DNA of 64,000 nucleotides. Source: Lentibacillus halodurans (GTDB taxonomy: Bacteria; Bacillota; Bacilli; Bacillales; Amphibacillaceae). The stretch is taken from assembly GCF_900112045.1 (NCBI RefSeq), contig NZ_FOJW01000013.1, forward strand, positions 26,605-90,604. Reading direction: 5' to 3'. Made by a program: the position numbers and the translations under genes. The notes under the pieces were generated by a model, which saw only the letters and a program-made list of their open reading frames with translations, was not told the DNA's origin and made no database searches. Positions 48,664 to 57,869 of this stretch are shown in pieces; position 1 is the first letter of the stretch; each line of letters starts with the position of its first letter.

Positions 48664-48806
48664 ACGCCTCACTCCTTTAACGCGCTAGTTAACACATTTT
48701 GTTTCCTTTGTTACCGCTGTATTCATAACGGAATTATCCACCAAGTTTCATTATCAATTGGGGGACTAGGATTAATTTTCTGTATTTTATATTACATTTT
48801 AACAAT

Positions 48807-48878
48807 TTGTATACAATCATGCAATATTATTTACAAAAATCCGTATTTTTGCCAGAATAACCCTATTTTTGTATACAA
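48807..48878. promoter_or_regulatory. two palindromic operators for the GntR regulator
   Basis: TTGTATACAA occurs at 48807-48816 and again at 48869-48878, each a perfect 10-bp palindrome, 62 bp apart (near six helical turns), with flanking ATTT on the left of both. The spacing and location between divergent genes suit binding by the FCD-type GntR protein and possible looping. TTGTnnACAA-like sites are usual for this subfamily. Confidence 0.75.
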
Positions 48879-48942
48879 TATCTTTGTGAAAATTGAAACT
48901 TACAACTTATTCCTATACAATAAAAAAGAGGTGTTAAACAAA

Positions 48943-49608
48943 ATGGATGCATATACATATATCAAAAAAGCCATTCTGCAAGGAGAATTCCCCCCAAAAA
49001 TGAGACTCACCGAAGAATATTTGGCCAATGAACTGCAAATGAGCCGCACACCTATCCGCGAGGCATTGAAACATTTGGAATCGGAAGGACTGACGGTCTC
49101 CATGAAAAGGGGTGTTCGCGTTCGGCATTATACAAAAGAGGATATTCAGCAAATATATGATTTGAGGACACTTTTAGAAGGATACGCAGCTTCCCAAGCT
49201 TCCATCTACCGCACTAATCAGGATTTACAGGAAATGAAAGCAGCCAATGATAACTATGAGCAGACAATCAATGACTATTTTAAAAACGGCGAATCAACAA
49301 TCGAGGATGTCTTGGAACTCAATCACAGATTTCACGATTGTGTGATAAAAGCTTCTCAAAATCAGCATGTTTATGCCCACATTTCAAAAGTGGTTGTTTT
49401 GCCATTGATATTCCGTTCCTTCTATTGGTTTAATGAAGATCAATTGAGGTATTCCCTTGAAGCCCATCACACGATTCTTAAAGCAATACAGGAGCAGGAC
49501 ATGGAGCGTGCACGTGTCGCGATGTATGAGCATATTTATCATGGAAGAGATCAAGTCTTGCCTCATATAGGCGACATTGAAGAGGATTATTCGATCTATA
49601 AAAAATAA
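48943..49608 (+). CDS. GntR family regulator, FCD (FadR) subgroup
   Basis: 221 residues. Winged helix with LTEEYLANELQMSRTPIREALKHLESEGL (recognition segment SRTPIREAL), then the FCD ligand domain with DLRTLLEGYAA, NHRFHDCVIKAS and HHTILKAI histidines that bind metal and carboxylate. ATG 48943 has AAGAGGTG upstream; the frame is open much further but homologues begin here. Probably represses the divergent CoA-transferase operon until the acid or its CoA ester binds. Confidence 0.92.
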   Translation: MDAYTYIKKAILQGEFPPKMRLTEEYLANELQMSRTPIREALKHLESEGLTVSMKRGVRVRHYTKEDIQQIYDLRTLLEGYAASQASIYRTNQDLQEMKAANDNYEQTINDYFKNGESTIEDVLELNHRFHDCVIKASQNQHVYAHISKVVVLPLIFRSFYWFNEDQLRYSLEAHHTILKAIQEQDMERARVAMYEHIYHGRDQVLPHIGDIEEDYSIYKK

Positions 49609-49975
49609 GGTAAAGCGCTGCATATCACATTGAATTAGCTATGCATACGAGTGTTTTGCTCAAAACAACCGGAGAGAAACAAAAAGCAATAAGGGAATTC
49701 GAACATGAATTGAACCTTTCCTTTATCACATTTATATATGCATAAATTGCTGCGATTGGGTAATGCGGTTATGGCTGACGGTGTTTTTAACGCCAATGGA
49801 ATCAACGGGCGAATTTTCCCTGCTTGACGTTTGCGATATTTCAGAAGCAGCAGCGAAAATTTTATGTGATAGTGATGAAAATATATTGCAGCACACCCAA
49901 GCAAGCTACACGAATAGATTTAGCAGTCTAAAAGTAAAAGTCCGGAACACATTGCCCCGGACTTTGGACTTCTTG
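49609..49975. pseudogene. gap with NmrA/SDR fragment remnant
   Basis: At about 49770-49900 (plus strand) two frames together read DGVF, NANGINGRI and LLDVCDISEAAAKIL, which looks like the VDVRDIAEVAAK block of NmrA-like NAD(P)-binding proteins. Upstream and downstream parts are missing. Nothing else was recognised in the gap apart from the terminator at 49938. Confidence 0.45.
49938..49965 (-). terminator. terminator of the hydrolase gene
   Basis: AAAGTCCGG and CCGGACTTT form a 9-bp stem; on the minus strand it continues TTACTTTTAG, just past the stop codon at 49976. Confidence 0.75.
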
Positions 49976-52072
49976 TTACACATGATCTCTTGGTATTTCT
50001 TTTTTCCAGGTTTTATTAAAAACTTCTTTGTTATTTTCAAAAGCTATCATGGTATTTGTTAAATGAAATGTTGTCTCATCACTGCTCATTTTACTGTATG
50101 CCTTCAATCTTGTCTGCCACTTGCCTCGTCCGACTTTCAAATCCCATTCACTTGTAACATATGCTGACAGCGGGTCATTTCCCTTGATGGTATAGGTGTT
50201 CTTGTTGATACTGCCATACTCCAAGCCATTGTCCAACAGGCGGCGCTCGCCTTCATCGGAGTAATCTTCCAGTATCCAGATATCATTCACCTGATCATGT
50301 ATGAGATTTCGTGTTCGCTCCTCTTCCCGAAGAATTTCCTTCTCCATCACTTCAGAAATTTCAGGTCGTTCAAAATGTTGCTGCCATGATGCGTCCTCCT
50401 GCCGCGGTGTTCGAATTGGCAAATCGATATGTGTTCCAGCACCGCTGTAGATAGACAAAGTCACTGGTTTAGGTGAAGGCCATGCTTGTGGCCAGTAGGT
50501 CGGTGCAACAGACACTTCCAGACGATGACCCGCTGGTACTTGCTGTCCAAGGACATCCAGGCCGATTTCTACAGTATATATCCTGCCCGGCATAAGCGGT
50601 TCAGGATGTTCATGTGAGTCACGATGGGTGAGATTCAACATGCCCCAGCTTATCAGTGTTGACTCGCCAGTTGGCGCTTTATCGCACAATCTGACAGCAA
50701 GAATCGCATTCTCCTGATCGACCGACACGTTCGCATGGAAAACGGGTCTACCTAGCAGCTCGATCGTTTCGTCAAATGGTTCAGACGTGAACACGACTGA
50801 TTTGCCATTTTCGAGACGCTGATCGGCAGGTAGATCTCCCGGCTGGCCAAATGGACAGAAAACGCCTGCGTAATAGCCGTGTTCCTGCTTACCCGGAATA
50901 ATCATTTTTTCCTCATCTGTTACATGCCGGGCAAGTTTTCCTTTAGAAAACCAGAATGATTGACTTGTGACATTGCTTGACGGCCATGTGTGATCGACCA
51001 CCCATTTTCCCGGGCGCTCATCATATGTCACTTCCGGCAGTTCGCTGTTCTGAATCCAGGATATCAGCTGCGGTTCGTCTTTGATGCCGGTATCAATTCC
51101 TTTGAGCCATTGATCCCACCAGCGCAGGCATTCCTGCAAGAATCCGATAGCAGGTTCAGGAATGGCCACTTCCGGAAATTCATGTGCCCATGGGCCAATC
51201 AGTCCTTTGGCATGCGGCAAATTTTCCAACATCCGTAATACTGCATCCGTATAGCCGTCCTGCCAGCCACTGACCGCAAACACCGGTATATTCACTTTCG
51301 AATAATCTTCACACACGGAACCATGTTTCCAGTACTCATCGCGACGCTGATGCCTCAGCCAAGACTCCACAAATGGCGATGTATTCAACCGGTCAAGCCA
51401 GTTTTCTTTCCAGCTTTTCCCCACAACAGACGGATCTTGCGGTCTGGCATTATACGCAAACATCGTGGATGCCCACCAGAGCATATCCTGCCCCATAACA
51501 TTGCCGCCACGGTAATGGACATCATCCGCATACCGGTCGTCCGTCGAGCAGAGCGTTATAATCGTTTTTAGTGCCGGATGCTGTCGTGCAGCGACCTGCA
51601 GGCTGTTGAAACCGCCCCAGGATTTTCCGAACATGCCGACAGAGCCGGTGCTCCATGGCTGTTCTTCAATCCAGTCAAGCACTTCGAGACAATCGTCCTG
51701 CTCCTGTTTCAAATATTCATCAAGCAGCACACCATCCGAATCACCGGTTCCTCTGATATCCACCCGGATACTAGCATATCCATGTCCGGCAAAATAAGGA
51801 TGCCGTGCCGAATCCCGGATGGCCGTAAAATCATTTTTTCGATATGGAAGGTATTCAAGCAGCGCCGGGACCGGATTGTCATGTGCATCATCCGGAATCC
51901 AGATCGTCGCTGCCAATTTTGCACCGTCGGACATCGGAATCCATACATGCTCCCATTTTTTGATTGATCTTGGATAGTCTGTTTTCACTCGTCTGTTTAC
52001 GTTATCCCGTATATTAAAAACCAATTTATTCAGCCTTTCTATCTTTCGTGTTGAACCATATGCAAAAAACAT
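49976..52072 (-). CDS. CocE/NonD family serine hydrolase
   Basis: 698 residues. N-terminal alpha/beta-hydrolase domain: PVPALLEYLPYRKND, SIRVDIRGTGDSDGV, catalytic Ser in GMFGKSWGGFNSL (about residue 150), later Asp/His region SGWQDGYTDAVLRM and GPWAHEFPE; C-terminal jelly-roll domain as in cocaine esterase and X-Pro dipeptidyl peptidases. No signal peptide, so cytosolic. ATG 52072 sits one base after the TetR stop without its own ribosome-binding site; a GTG about 30 codons later is an alternative. Operon partners are TetR and a BCCT carrier, so the substrate may be an ester or amide of a quaternary amine. Confidence 0.88.
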   Translation of the reverse strand: MFFAYGSTRKIERLNKLVFNIRDNVNRRVKTDYPRSIKKWEHVWIPMSDGAKLAATIWIPDDAHDNPVPALLEYLPYRKNDFTAIRDSARHPYFAGHGYASIRVDIRGTGDSDGVLLDEYLKQEQDDCLEVLDWIEEQPWSTGSVGMFGKSWGGFNSLQVAARQHPALKTIITLCSTDDRYADDVHYRGGNVMGQDMLWWASTMFAYNARPQDPSVVGKSWKENWLDRLNTSPFVESWLRHQRRDEYWKHGSVCEDYSKVNIPVFAVSGWQDGYTDAVLRMLENLPHAKGLIGPWAHEFPEVAIPEPAIGFLQECLRWWDQWLKGIDTGIKDEPQLISWIQNSELPEVTYDERPGKWVVDHTWPSSNVTSQSFWFSKGKLARHVTDEEKMIIPGKQEHGYYAGVFCPFGQPGDLPADQRLENGKSVVFTSEPFDETIELLGRPVFHANVSVDQENAILAVRLCDKAPTGESTLISWGMLNLTHRDSHEHPEPLMPGRIYTVEIGLDVLGQQVPAGHRLEVSVAPTYWPQAWPSPKPVTLSIYSGAGTHIDLPIRTPRQEDASWQQHFERPEISEVMEKEILREEERTRNLIHDQVNDIWILEDYSDEGERRLLDNGLEYGSINKNTYTIKGNDPLSAYVTSEWDLKVGRGKWQTRLKAYSKMSSDETTFHLTNTMIAFENNKEVFNKTWKKEIPRDHV

Positions 52073-52073
52073 G

Positions 52074-52772
52074 CTACAGCTGCAGGTCCACGTTTATTTC
52101 GAATTGTTTTTCCAGCGGGATTACATGCATCACGCTCTCGTAAACATAAAGCAATGTTTTTTCGATTGCTTCCTCTTTGGTGAATTCCCGCCGCTTGTTC
52201 ATCATGGTATTGATCATACCTTTCCAGATCATCAATGTGATATCTGCAATGAAATCGACATCTTTTTGTTCAAGCATTTCCTCATCCACTGCACTTTGTA
52301 TATATGTGGCGCTTCGTTTAGCAAAACTATGCTCCATGACGAGATTTTTGATTACCTCTGGCAACCCAATCAGATCTTCCTTGTAAATCCGATAGTATTC
52401 ATCGAGAAAATCCTCCGGTGTCGAACCAAGATCCTCCATGAAAATTACCGAATAAATTTCCGGCTGCTCGAATGAATAAATGCAGAAGCATTTCCATGCA
52501 TACAGCCACTTCTCTATTGTGTTGGACCCCTTGCTCATGTAAACAGGAAGATCTTCTATATAGTCTGTAGTAAAACGCATTGCCGCAAAAAACTTCAAAT
52601 GAGATAAATCCCTGAAGTAATTATAGGCAGTTGAACTAGTAAAACCAGCTTGACCGGCTATTTTGCGAATTGTGACATTCCGGATTCCTTCTTTTTCAAT
52701 CACGTCTACCGCCGCGTCCAAAAAATATCGCCACATACGTGCTCGTTGAATATCCTTGCGACTGGTGCTCAA
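52074..52772 (-). CDS. TetR/AcrR family regulator
   Basis: 232 residues. N-terminal HTH: AAVDVIEKEGIRNVTIRKIAGQAGFTSSTAYNYF. C-terminal ligand domain unassigned. Lies between the BCCT carrier gene (26 bp upstream) and the hydrolase gene (overlapping stop/start), so it controls its own operon, probably through the tandem palindromes at 54642-54674. Confidence 0.9.
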   Translation of the reverse strand: MSTSRKDIQRARMWRYFLDAAVDVIEKEGIRNVTIRKIAGQAGFTSSTAYNYFRDLSHLKFFAAMRFTTDYIEDLPVYMSKGSNTIEKWLYAWKCFCIYSFEQPEIYSVIFMEDLGSTPEDFLDEYYRIYKEDLIGLPEVIKNLVMEHSFAKRSATYIQSAVDEEMLEQKDVDFIADITLMIWKGMINTMMNKRREFTKEEAIEKTLLYVYESVMHVIPLEKQFEINVDLQL

Positions 52773-52798
52773 TGGTTATCACCTCTCGTCAAACAATT

Positions 52799-54328
52799 TT
52801 AGTGTTTGCTTTTTACATAAGTGTGCAATTGTTCACCCTCTTTGAGCCATTTAATCAATGAGGCTCCCATCAGTACGTACATAATGAGTACAGGTACCGA
52901 AACTAGTACAGAAGATGTTTGAACAACATCCAGACCGCCCGCAACCGTCAGACTGATTGCAAGCGTGGATAAAAGAATCCCCCACATCAGCCGATGCCAC
53001 TTAGCAGGTTCAGAACTCATATCAAGTTCTTTCGTCGCAACACTAGCAATCACATAACTGGCAGAATCCAATGATGTTGCTAAAAAGACAAATCCGAGAA
53101 TAACAAAGAAAGCTGAAACAAGAACCGGAAGCGGCAATGACCCAAGAACTTCAACAATGACGGACGTTTCACCCTGTTCAGCAAGAACACTTGTTAAATC
53201 TAATTTTCCTGTTAAGTCAAGGTTCATCGCATATCCACCGAATACACCAAAGTAGAGCCAGCTGCCAAGCGATCCCCAAAGCAAAACATTTGAGACAAGT
53301 TCTCGGATACTCCGGCCTCGCGAAATTCGTGCTACGAAAATACCGATGAACGGAGCTGTTGCCGCAAACCAAGCCCAGTAAAAGACAGTCCATGCCTGCG
53401 GAAAGCCGCCTTGGTCAATCGGATCCGTATACAAACTCATGCGCATAAAATTATCCAGCATAATTCCCATACTGTTGGTGAAGTACGTCAATATGAAAAG
53501 CGTCGGTCCGACAATAATAACGAACAAGGCAAGGCCAAGTGCCATGTAAACATTCCAGTCACTTAATTTCCTGATTCCTTTATAAAGGCCAAGATATGCA
53601 CTGGAACTGAAAATAAATGTCCAGATAATAATGATAATAATATTCAACCATGTGGAAGGCTCAATGCCAAACAAATTACCTACGACAGCTGCCACCATCG
53701 GTACACCCAGGCCCAATGACGTCCCAAGTCCACCGATCATACTCCAGATGACAAGTACGTCAATTACCTTTCCAATCAGACCATCAGCTTGTTTTCCCAA
53801 CACTCCCTGACAGGCTGTACTGATTTTCAGTGAGTGATTTTTCCGGACAAAAAAACTGTATGCCATGACCACAGCAGGAAGCGCATAAAGTGCCCATGCC
53901 GAGATACCCCAGTGGAACAAACCATAACTCACAGCATGTTCGGCAGCGTCTGTTGATTCAGCTTCAAATCCAAACGGCGGGCCGGTATAATAGTATAACG
54001 GTTCTACAATCGACCAAAACATTATGCTCGTTCCCATGCTTGCACAGAAAAGCATACCACCCCAGCTGAAACGGGAAAACTCCGGCTTGTCTTCAGGATT
54101 GCCCAGTTTTACCCGTCCGTAACGTCCGAACATCAGCCAAATAAGTATAATAAACAATCCAATTGTCAGAAACTCAAACGCCCAGTCCAGACGATATGTC
54201 AGTCCTGTCATCATATTTGAGATAATCGGCCCTGCCGTGTCACGAAAAATGACAAGCAGTGATGTTGCAACAACGACCAGTATTAATGATGGCCAGAAAA
54301 CGGTCTTTTCAATTCTTGATTGATTCAT
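52799..54328 (-). CDS. BCCT family transporter
   Basis: 509 residues, twelve helices. Family signature WTFIFSSSAYLGLYKGIRKLSDWN and the substrate aromatic region FYWAWFAATAPFIGIFVARISRGR are present, as in BetP, OpuD and CaiT. These carry betaine, choline, carnitine or related trimethylammonium compounds with Na or H, or by exchange. Paired with a hydrolase rather than in an osmotic operon, suggesting a catabolic substrate. ATG 54328 has only a distant GGAGGT (13 bases). Confidence 0.92.
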   Translation of the reverse strand: MNQSRIEKTVFWPSLILVVVATSLLVIFRDTAGPIISNMMTGLTYRLDWAFEFLTIGLFIILIWLMFGRYGRVKLGNPEDKPEFSRFSWGGMLFCASMGTSIMFWSIVEPLYYYTGPPFGFEAESTDAAEHAVSYGLFHWGISAWALYALPAVVMAYSFFVRKNHSLKISTACQGVLGKQADGLIGKVIDVLVIWSMIGGLGTSLGLGVPMVAAVVGNLFGIEPSTWLNIIIIIIWTFIFSSSAYLGLYKGIRKLSDWNVYMALGLALFVIIVGPTLFILTYFTNSMGIMLDNFMRMSLYTDPIDQGGFPQAWTVFYWAWFAATAPFIGIFVARISRGRSIRELVSNVLLWGSLGSWLYFGVFGGYAMNLDLTGKLDLTSVLAEQGETSVIVEVLGSLPLPVLVSAFFVILGFVFLATSLDSASYVIASVATKELDMSSEPAKWHRLMWGILLSTLAISLTVAGGLDVVQTSSVLVSVPVLIMYVLMGASLIKWLKEGEQLHTYVKSKH

Positions 54329-54641
54329 AACGTTATTACATACCTCCAATATAATCTACTGAACAAAGCTCTAAACCAGCCTGGCTTCCAATCCATCGGA
54401 AATACGCGTGACACACCGGGTACCACCCCACCGTTACAATCACTGTATCGGAATGTCGGCAACTCAAGTGCCGGAGATGTAAATACCTCATCCGATTGTG
54501 TTGACCATTCCTTTCTGAAGAACGAGATCATTAGCAAAGCGGAAGCGGAAGTAAGATCCCTCCCTCATGTTCAGAGGGGCTCTGATTAACTTTGTCGGAT
54601 GCTATTGCAATTTGAATTCCCCTTCTTTTTAAGCACCCCAA
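54329..54641. other. leader region of the BCCT operon
   Basis: About 310 bases between the BCCT start and its operators. It contains a short stem (CGGCA/TGCCG, about 54453-54470). Open frames on both strands (54320-54589, 54325-54537) have no ribosome-binding site or recognised product. A GGTGGTACC word on the minus strand recalls a T-box but the rest does not fit. Confidence 0.35.
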
Positions 54642-54674
54642 TATGAACATATTCATATTATGAACGTGTTCATA
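54642..54674. promoter_or_regulatory. tandem palindromic operators, probable TetR sites
   Basis: TATGAACATATTCATA (54642-54657) and TATGAACGTGTTCATA (54659-54674) are two near-identical inverted repeats 17 bp apart. They lie upstream of the BCCT-TetR-hydrolase operon, so the TetR protein is the likely binder. The A/T-rich arms overlap possible promoter -10 sequences. Confidence 0.75.
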
Positions 54675-54841
54675 TTAACATAATTATAGAATTTGTCAAA
54701 AAATAATGAGTTGAATCTATTGAACACAAATTCTGTTCTATATAAGGATCAGTATGCGTTATATTAAAAATGTACAGGAATGTGATAGCATAAATAGTAA
54801 AGAAACCTATGTATTTCAAACAAAATAGTGACACAGTGACA

Positions 54842-54997
54842 AACCAAAAATCACACTGAACGACAGTATACGCATCCGGGCCTTTGGCTTTGGGGCATAC
54901 AAATTGTTGGGAAATGACGATACAGTTCCCATTGCTAGTGCCATTAATCACCGCTATTGTTTAATTGAATCAGCTTACAGCTATGAAAATGAATAAC
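54842..54997 (+). pseudogene. aldo/keto reductase, N-terminal fragment
   Basis: Frame reads KPKITLND, then IRAFGFGAYKL and INHRYCLIESAYSYENE before a TAA. This parallels the aldo/keto reductase opening (PxxGxGTYKL ... GYRLIDTAxxYxNE), with the catalytic Asp replaced by Glu in LIESAYSY. No start codon, and downstream sequence to about 55140 shows no convincing continuation. Confidence 0.65.
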
Positions 54998-55410
54998 AGT
55001 CGGAGCGCATTGAAGCGGACATCCGTACCACTGCAGATTGCATATTACATCAACGCTTCCTGGCAGATATACAAAAAGCATATTATTTGATGAGGCGAAT
55101 CGATTCCGTAATAAAGTTGAAGCTGCTTGTACCATAATGATTTCTGTGTAATTCCCGGCCGATTTCGGTAATCACCGTTGTTATTTTTCATTTTTTGTTA
55201 TACAAATAGAGGGGTTTATATTTTGGGGGATGGGCTATACGAAAAAAGAATGGCTGTAGACCAGTAGTATTTTTTCAAAAGTAAATGACATCTTGGTTCA
55301 TGCCAAGATGTCATGGTTACATGGATAAAATGAAACAGAAAAGGCTGCATCAGAAGAACATACGAAAGTTTATATCACCACTTATCAGTATGGATCCTCT
55401 TCTTTTCCAA
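54998..55410. other. gap, nothing recognised
   Basis: About 400 bases. The first part may hold further decayed aldo/keto reductase sequence; a minus-strand frame at 54944-55135 has no supporting features. A short inverted pair (TTGGTTCATGCCAAG region, 55293-55313) is the only structure. Confidence 0.35.
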
Positions 55411-56061
55411 TTACATTGAATCTATCGCTTCCTTAATGCGCTTCGTTCCACCTACGACCTGAAATTCCTTTCCAATCGTTGTATCATTTTCCAGGCTGGC
55501 AACGATGACATTTGCCACATCCTCTCTCGGAATTTCGCCCATTTCCACTTCAGATCCTGCCTCAATTAGACCGGTTCCTTCATCATTTGTCAGCAAGCCA
55601 GGATGGATAATCGTATAATCCAAATCGGTTCCTCGCAGCCATTCGTCCGCATAATGCTTTGCTGCAACATATGGTGCAAAGGATGAAGGAGCTTCCTGGA
55701 TTGCTTTACGTCTCGTGTCAAACGAACTAACCATAATAAATCGTTTCACTCCTGCAGCTTTTGCCGCCTCGATTGTTTTTACCGCACCATCCAAATCCAC
55801 CATAATGGTTTTGTCTTTTCCCGTGTTTGGCCCGGATCCTGCTGTAAATACGATCGCATCAATACCATCAGCAGCTGCTGCTATTGTTTCGATATCCTGT
55901 TCCAGATCCACCACTGCGGTTTCCGCACCCAAATCTTCAAAAAAAGACGCTTGTTCCGCGTTACGGATCATTGCCTTGGCTTCCAGGCTATCGCTATCCT
56001 CAATAAATGAAACCAGATGTTTGCCAATTTGGCCATTTGCCCCTACAACTAGAATTCTCAT
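55411..56061 (-). CDS. NAD(P)-binding oxidoreductase (YhfK-like, atypical SDR)
   Basis: 216 residues. Rossmann motif ILVVGANGQIGKHLV, IVFTAGSGPNTGKDKTIMVDLDGAVK and YVAAKHYADEWLRGTDLDYTIIHPG are typical of the SDR_a5/YhfK group, recalling B. subtilis YhfK. The Tyr-x-x-x-Lys pair is YVAAK. Substrate unknown; many act as quinone or flavin reductases or regulators. ATG 56061 has AAAGG 9 bases upstream. Confidence 0.88.
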   Translation of the reverse strand: MRILVVGANGQIGKHLVSFIEDSDSLEAKAMIRNAEQASFFEDLGAETAVVDLEQDIETIAAAADGIDAIVFTAGSGPNTGKDKTIMVDLDGAVKTIEAAKAAGVKRFIMVSSFDTRRKAIQEAPSSFAPYVAAKHYADEWLRGTDLDYTIIHPGLLTNDEGTGLIEAGSEVEMGEIPREDVANVIVASLENDTTIGKEFQVVGGTKRIKEAIDSM

Positions 56062-56241
56062 TTTCTCCATCCTTTCTGCGTAATGAAATAAGGACCCCAA
56101 GCTTGAGATCTTCCATTTTAATCCTTATCTTTATCATAAATCGATGAGAATAACACTGTCCAGACTTCCGCACAGACATACAGTCTTGTCGATTACTACA
56201 GTTCTGCCCATATCGTCTTAAAAAAGACATAAACAGTCAAG

Positions 56242-56820
56242 TTACACCTTAAGAGACGGACTATTAATGGATAAAATGGTTAACAGCTGCTGGTTAAGTT
56301 CCTGTATAGTTGTATGATATCCTTGTCGATGCCATTCAATTAACATACCGAGAATAGCATTCGTCTGATAGCTGATAAAATAATCCAAATTTATGTCCTG
56401 TTCCGCTTCCAGGTCTTGTTCAACGATGGACTCCTTCATAAATAAACGTACTGTATCAAATAGTAAATAAAAGTACATCATCGGAATTCGTTCATCAAAG
56501 ATAATTTGATAGAAACCTTGGTATTTCTTTACATGATGAAATATTTTAATCATGTTCGCTTCAATATTCTCAATATGAAAGTTCGTTTTATAATAAGGTT
56601 CCTTATAAGATTCCCGTAAATCCTCGACAATCACCTCAAAGTAATGTTTAAACACTTCATGGACATTTTTATAGTGCAGATAAAACGTTCCCCGGTTAAT
56701 GTTTGCTGCACGACATAGTTCTGCGACGGTAATAGCTTCCAAGGGTTTCGATTTTAATAGGGATAATAAAGCATGGCGTAAGCTTTCCTGCGTTTTTATA
56801 ATCCGCAGATCCTTTTTCAA
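56242..56820 (-). CDS. TetR family regulator
   Basis: 192 residues. HTH: EAITVAELCRAANINRGTFYLHYKNVHEVFKHYF. Middle part aromatic-rich (YQGFYQIIFDERIPMMYFYLLF) as in ligand-binding TetR domains. Divergent to the SDR gene at 56976 and separated by 155 bp with a promoter and a palindrome, so the SDR gene is its likely target. Confidence 0.9.
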   Translation of the reverse strand: MKKDLRIIKTQESLRHALLSLLKSKPLEAITVAELCRAANINRGTFYLHYKNVHEVFKHYFEVIVEDLRESYKEPYYKTNFHIENIEANMIKIFHHVKKYQGFYQIIFDERIPMMYFYLLFDTVRLFMKESIVEQDLEAEQDINLDYFISYQTNAILGMLIEWHRQGYHTTIQELNQQLLTILSINSPSLKV

Positions 56821-56893
56821 ATTTTTTCACTCCATTACTGAACACTTTCAAGAATAAATGTTGATTACTTAACACTTTTTGTATTTCCGTTGT

Positions 56894-56942
56894 TTGTAGT
56901 TCCTACCATCATCCAGTATAATTTTTAATGAACAGATGTTCA
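56894..56942 (+). promoter_or_regulatory. SDR promoter with overlapping palindromic operator
   Basis: TTGTAG (56894-56899) and TATAAT (56917-56922) are 17 bp apart. TGAACAGATGTTCA (56929-56942) is a palindrome with 6-bp arms lying at the predicted transcription start, placed to block initiation. Confidence 0.7.
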
Positions 56943-56975
56943 ATAATTTTATCAATTATTTAGGAGGACAATGGG

Positions 56976-57737
56976 ATGAAATTAAAAGACCAAGTAGCTA
57001 TTGTGACCGGAGCAGCTTCAGGTATGGGAAAAGCAATTGCAGAATTGTACGCCAGGGAAGGTGCAAAAGTAATTGTCGCCGACCTTAACTTAGAAGGTGC
57101 CGAAACAGTCGTTAAAGAAATCGCACAACGTAATGGAATGGCTAAGGCAGTAGAAGTAAATGTTGCGAAACAAGAGGACATTGATAACATGATTGATACC
57201 GCTGTCAATGAATATGGAACGTTAGATATTTTAGTAAATAATGCTGGTATTATGGATGGATTTGAACCTGTTGGTAATATTGTTGACGAGCGATGGGACA
57301 TGATTTTTGATGTTAATACCAAAGGTGTTATGCGAGCGATGCGCAAAGCAATGCCAATTTTCCTGGAAAAAGAAAGCGGGATTATCATCAACACTGCTTC
57401 GACTGGTGGTTTAAATGGAGCCCATGCAGGCGCAGTATACGGAGCATCTAAACATGCTGTCATTGGCCTGACCAAAAATACAGGTTATATGTATGCACAG
57501 AAAGGTATACGTTGTAATGCCATTGCACCAGGAGGCGTGGAAACAAATATTGGTTCGTCTATGAAAAGTCTTAATGAGTTTGGTGCCAGTCGTACAAAAG
57601 CTGCACAAGATGTGATGCCTCGAACAGGTAAGCCGGAGGAAATTGCACAGGTTGCATTATTCTTGGCATCTAGTGAATCAAGTTTTATAAATGGTACAGT
57701 GCTCACAGCAGATGGTGGATGGACCGCTGCGTTCTAG
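56976..57737 (+). CDS. short-chain dehydrogenase/reductase (FabG-like)
   Basis: 253 residues, classical SDR. Cofactor motif TGAASGMGKAIAELY, NNAGIMD, catalytic Ser in NTASTGG and YGASKHAV (Tyr/Lys), C-terminal INGTVLTADGGW. Oxidises or reduces an alcohol/ketone with NAD(P). Acidic residue at the end of strand 2 (VADLN) favours NAD(H). ATG has AGGAGG 8 bases upstream; a terminator follows. Confidence 0.93.
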   Translation: MKLKDQVAIVTGAASGMGKAIAELYAREGAKVIVADLNLEGAETVVKEIAQRNGMAKAVEVNVAKQEDIDNMIDTAVNEYGTLDILVNNAGIMDGFEPVGNIVDERWDMIFDVNTKGVMRAMRKAMPIFLEKESGIIINTASTGGLNGAHAGAVYGASKHAVIGLTKNTGYMYAQKGIRCNAIAPGGVETNIGSSMKSLNEFGASRTKAAQDVMPRTGKPEEIAQVALFLASSESSFINGTVLTADGGWTAAF

Positions 57738-57756
57738 TAAATCTTCATATCCAAAA

Positions 57757-57809
57757 GGGGCTATCCCGGAAATTCGTCAATGGGGGGGATTTCCGGGATA
57801 GCTCTTTCC
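57757..57809 (+). terminator. long-stem terminator after the SDR gene
   Basis: GGCTATCCCGGAAAT pairs with ATTTCCGGGATAGCTC over about 15 bp around a G-rich loop, followed by TTTCC. Confidence 0.85.
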
Positions 57810-57869
57810 TGTGAGCTGTTAAACATTAGAAGCTGGATTTAACTGGACATTATGTAAGGATTTGTAGAT

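Noticed and set aside
54329..54640. T-box riboswitch before the BCCT gene
   Set aside because: A GGTGGTACC word resembles the T-box core, but the adjoining sequence, stem I motifs, a specifier loop and a terminator/antiterminator pair were not found.
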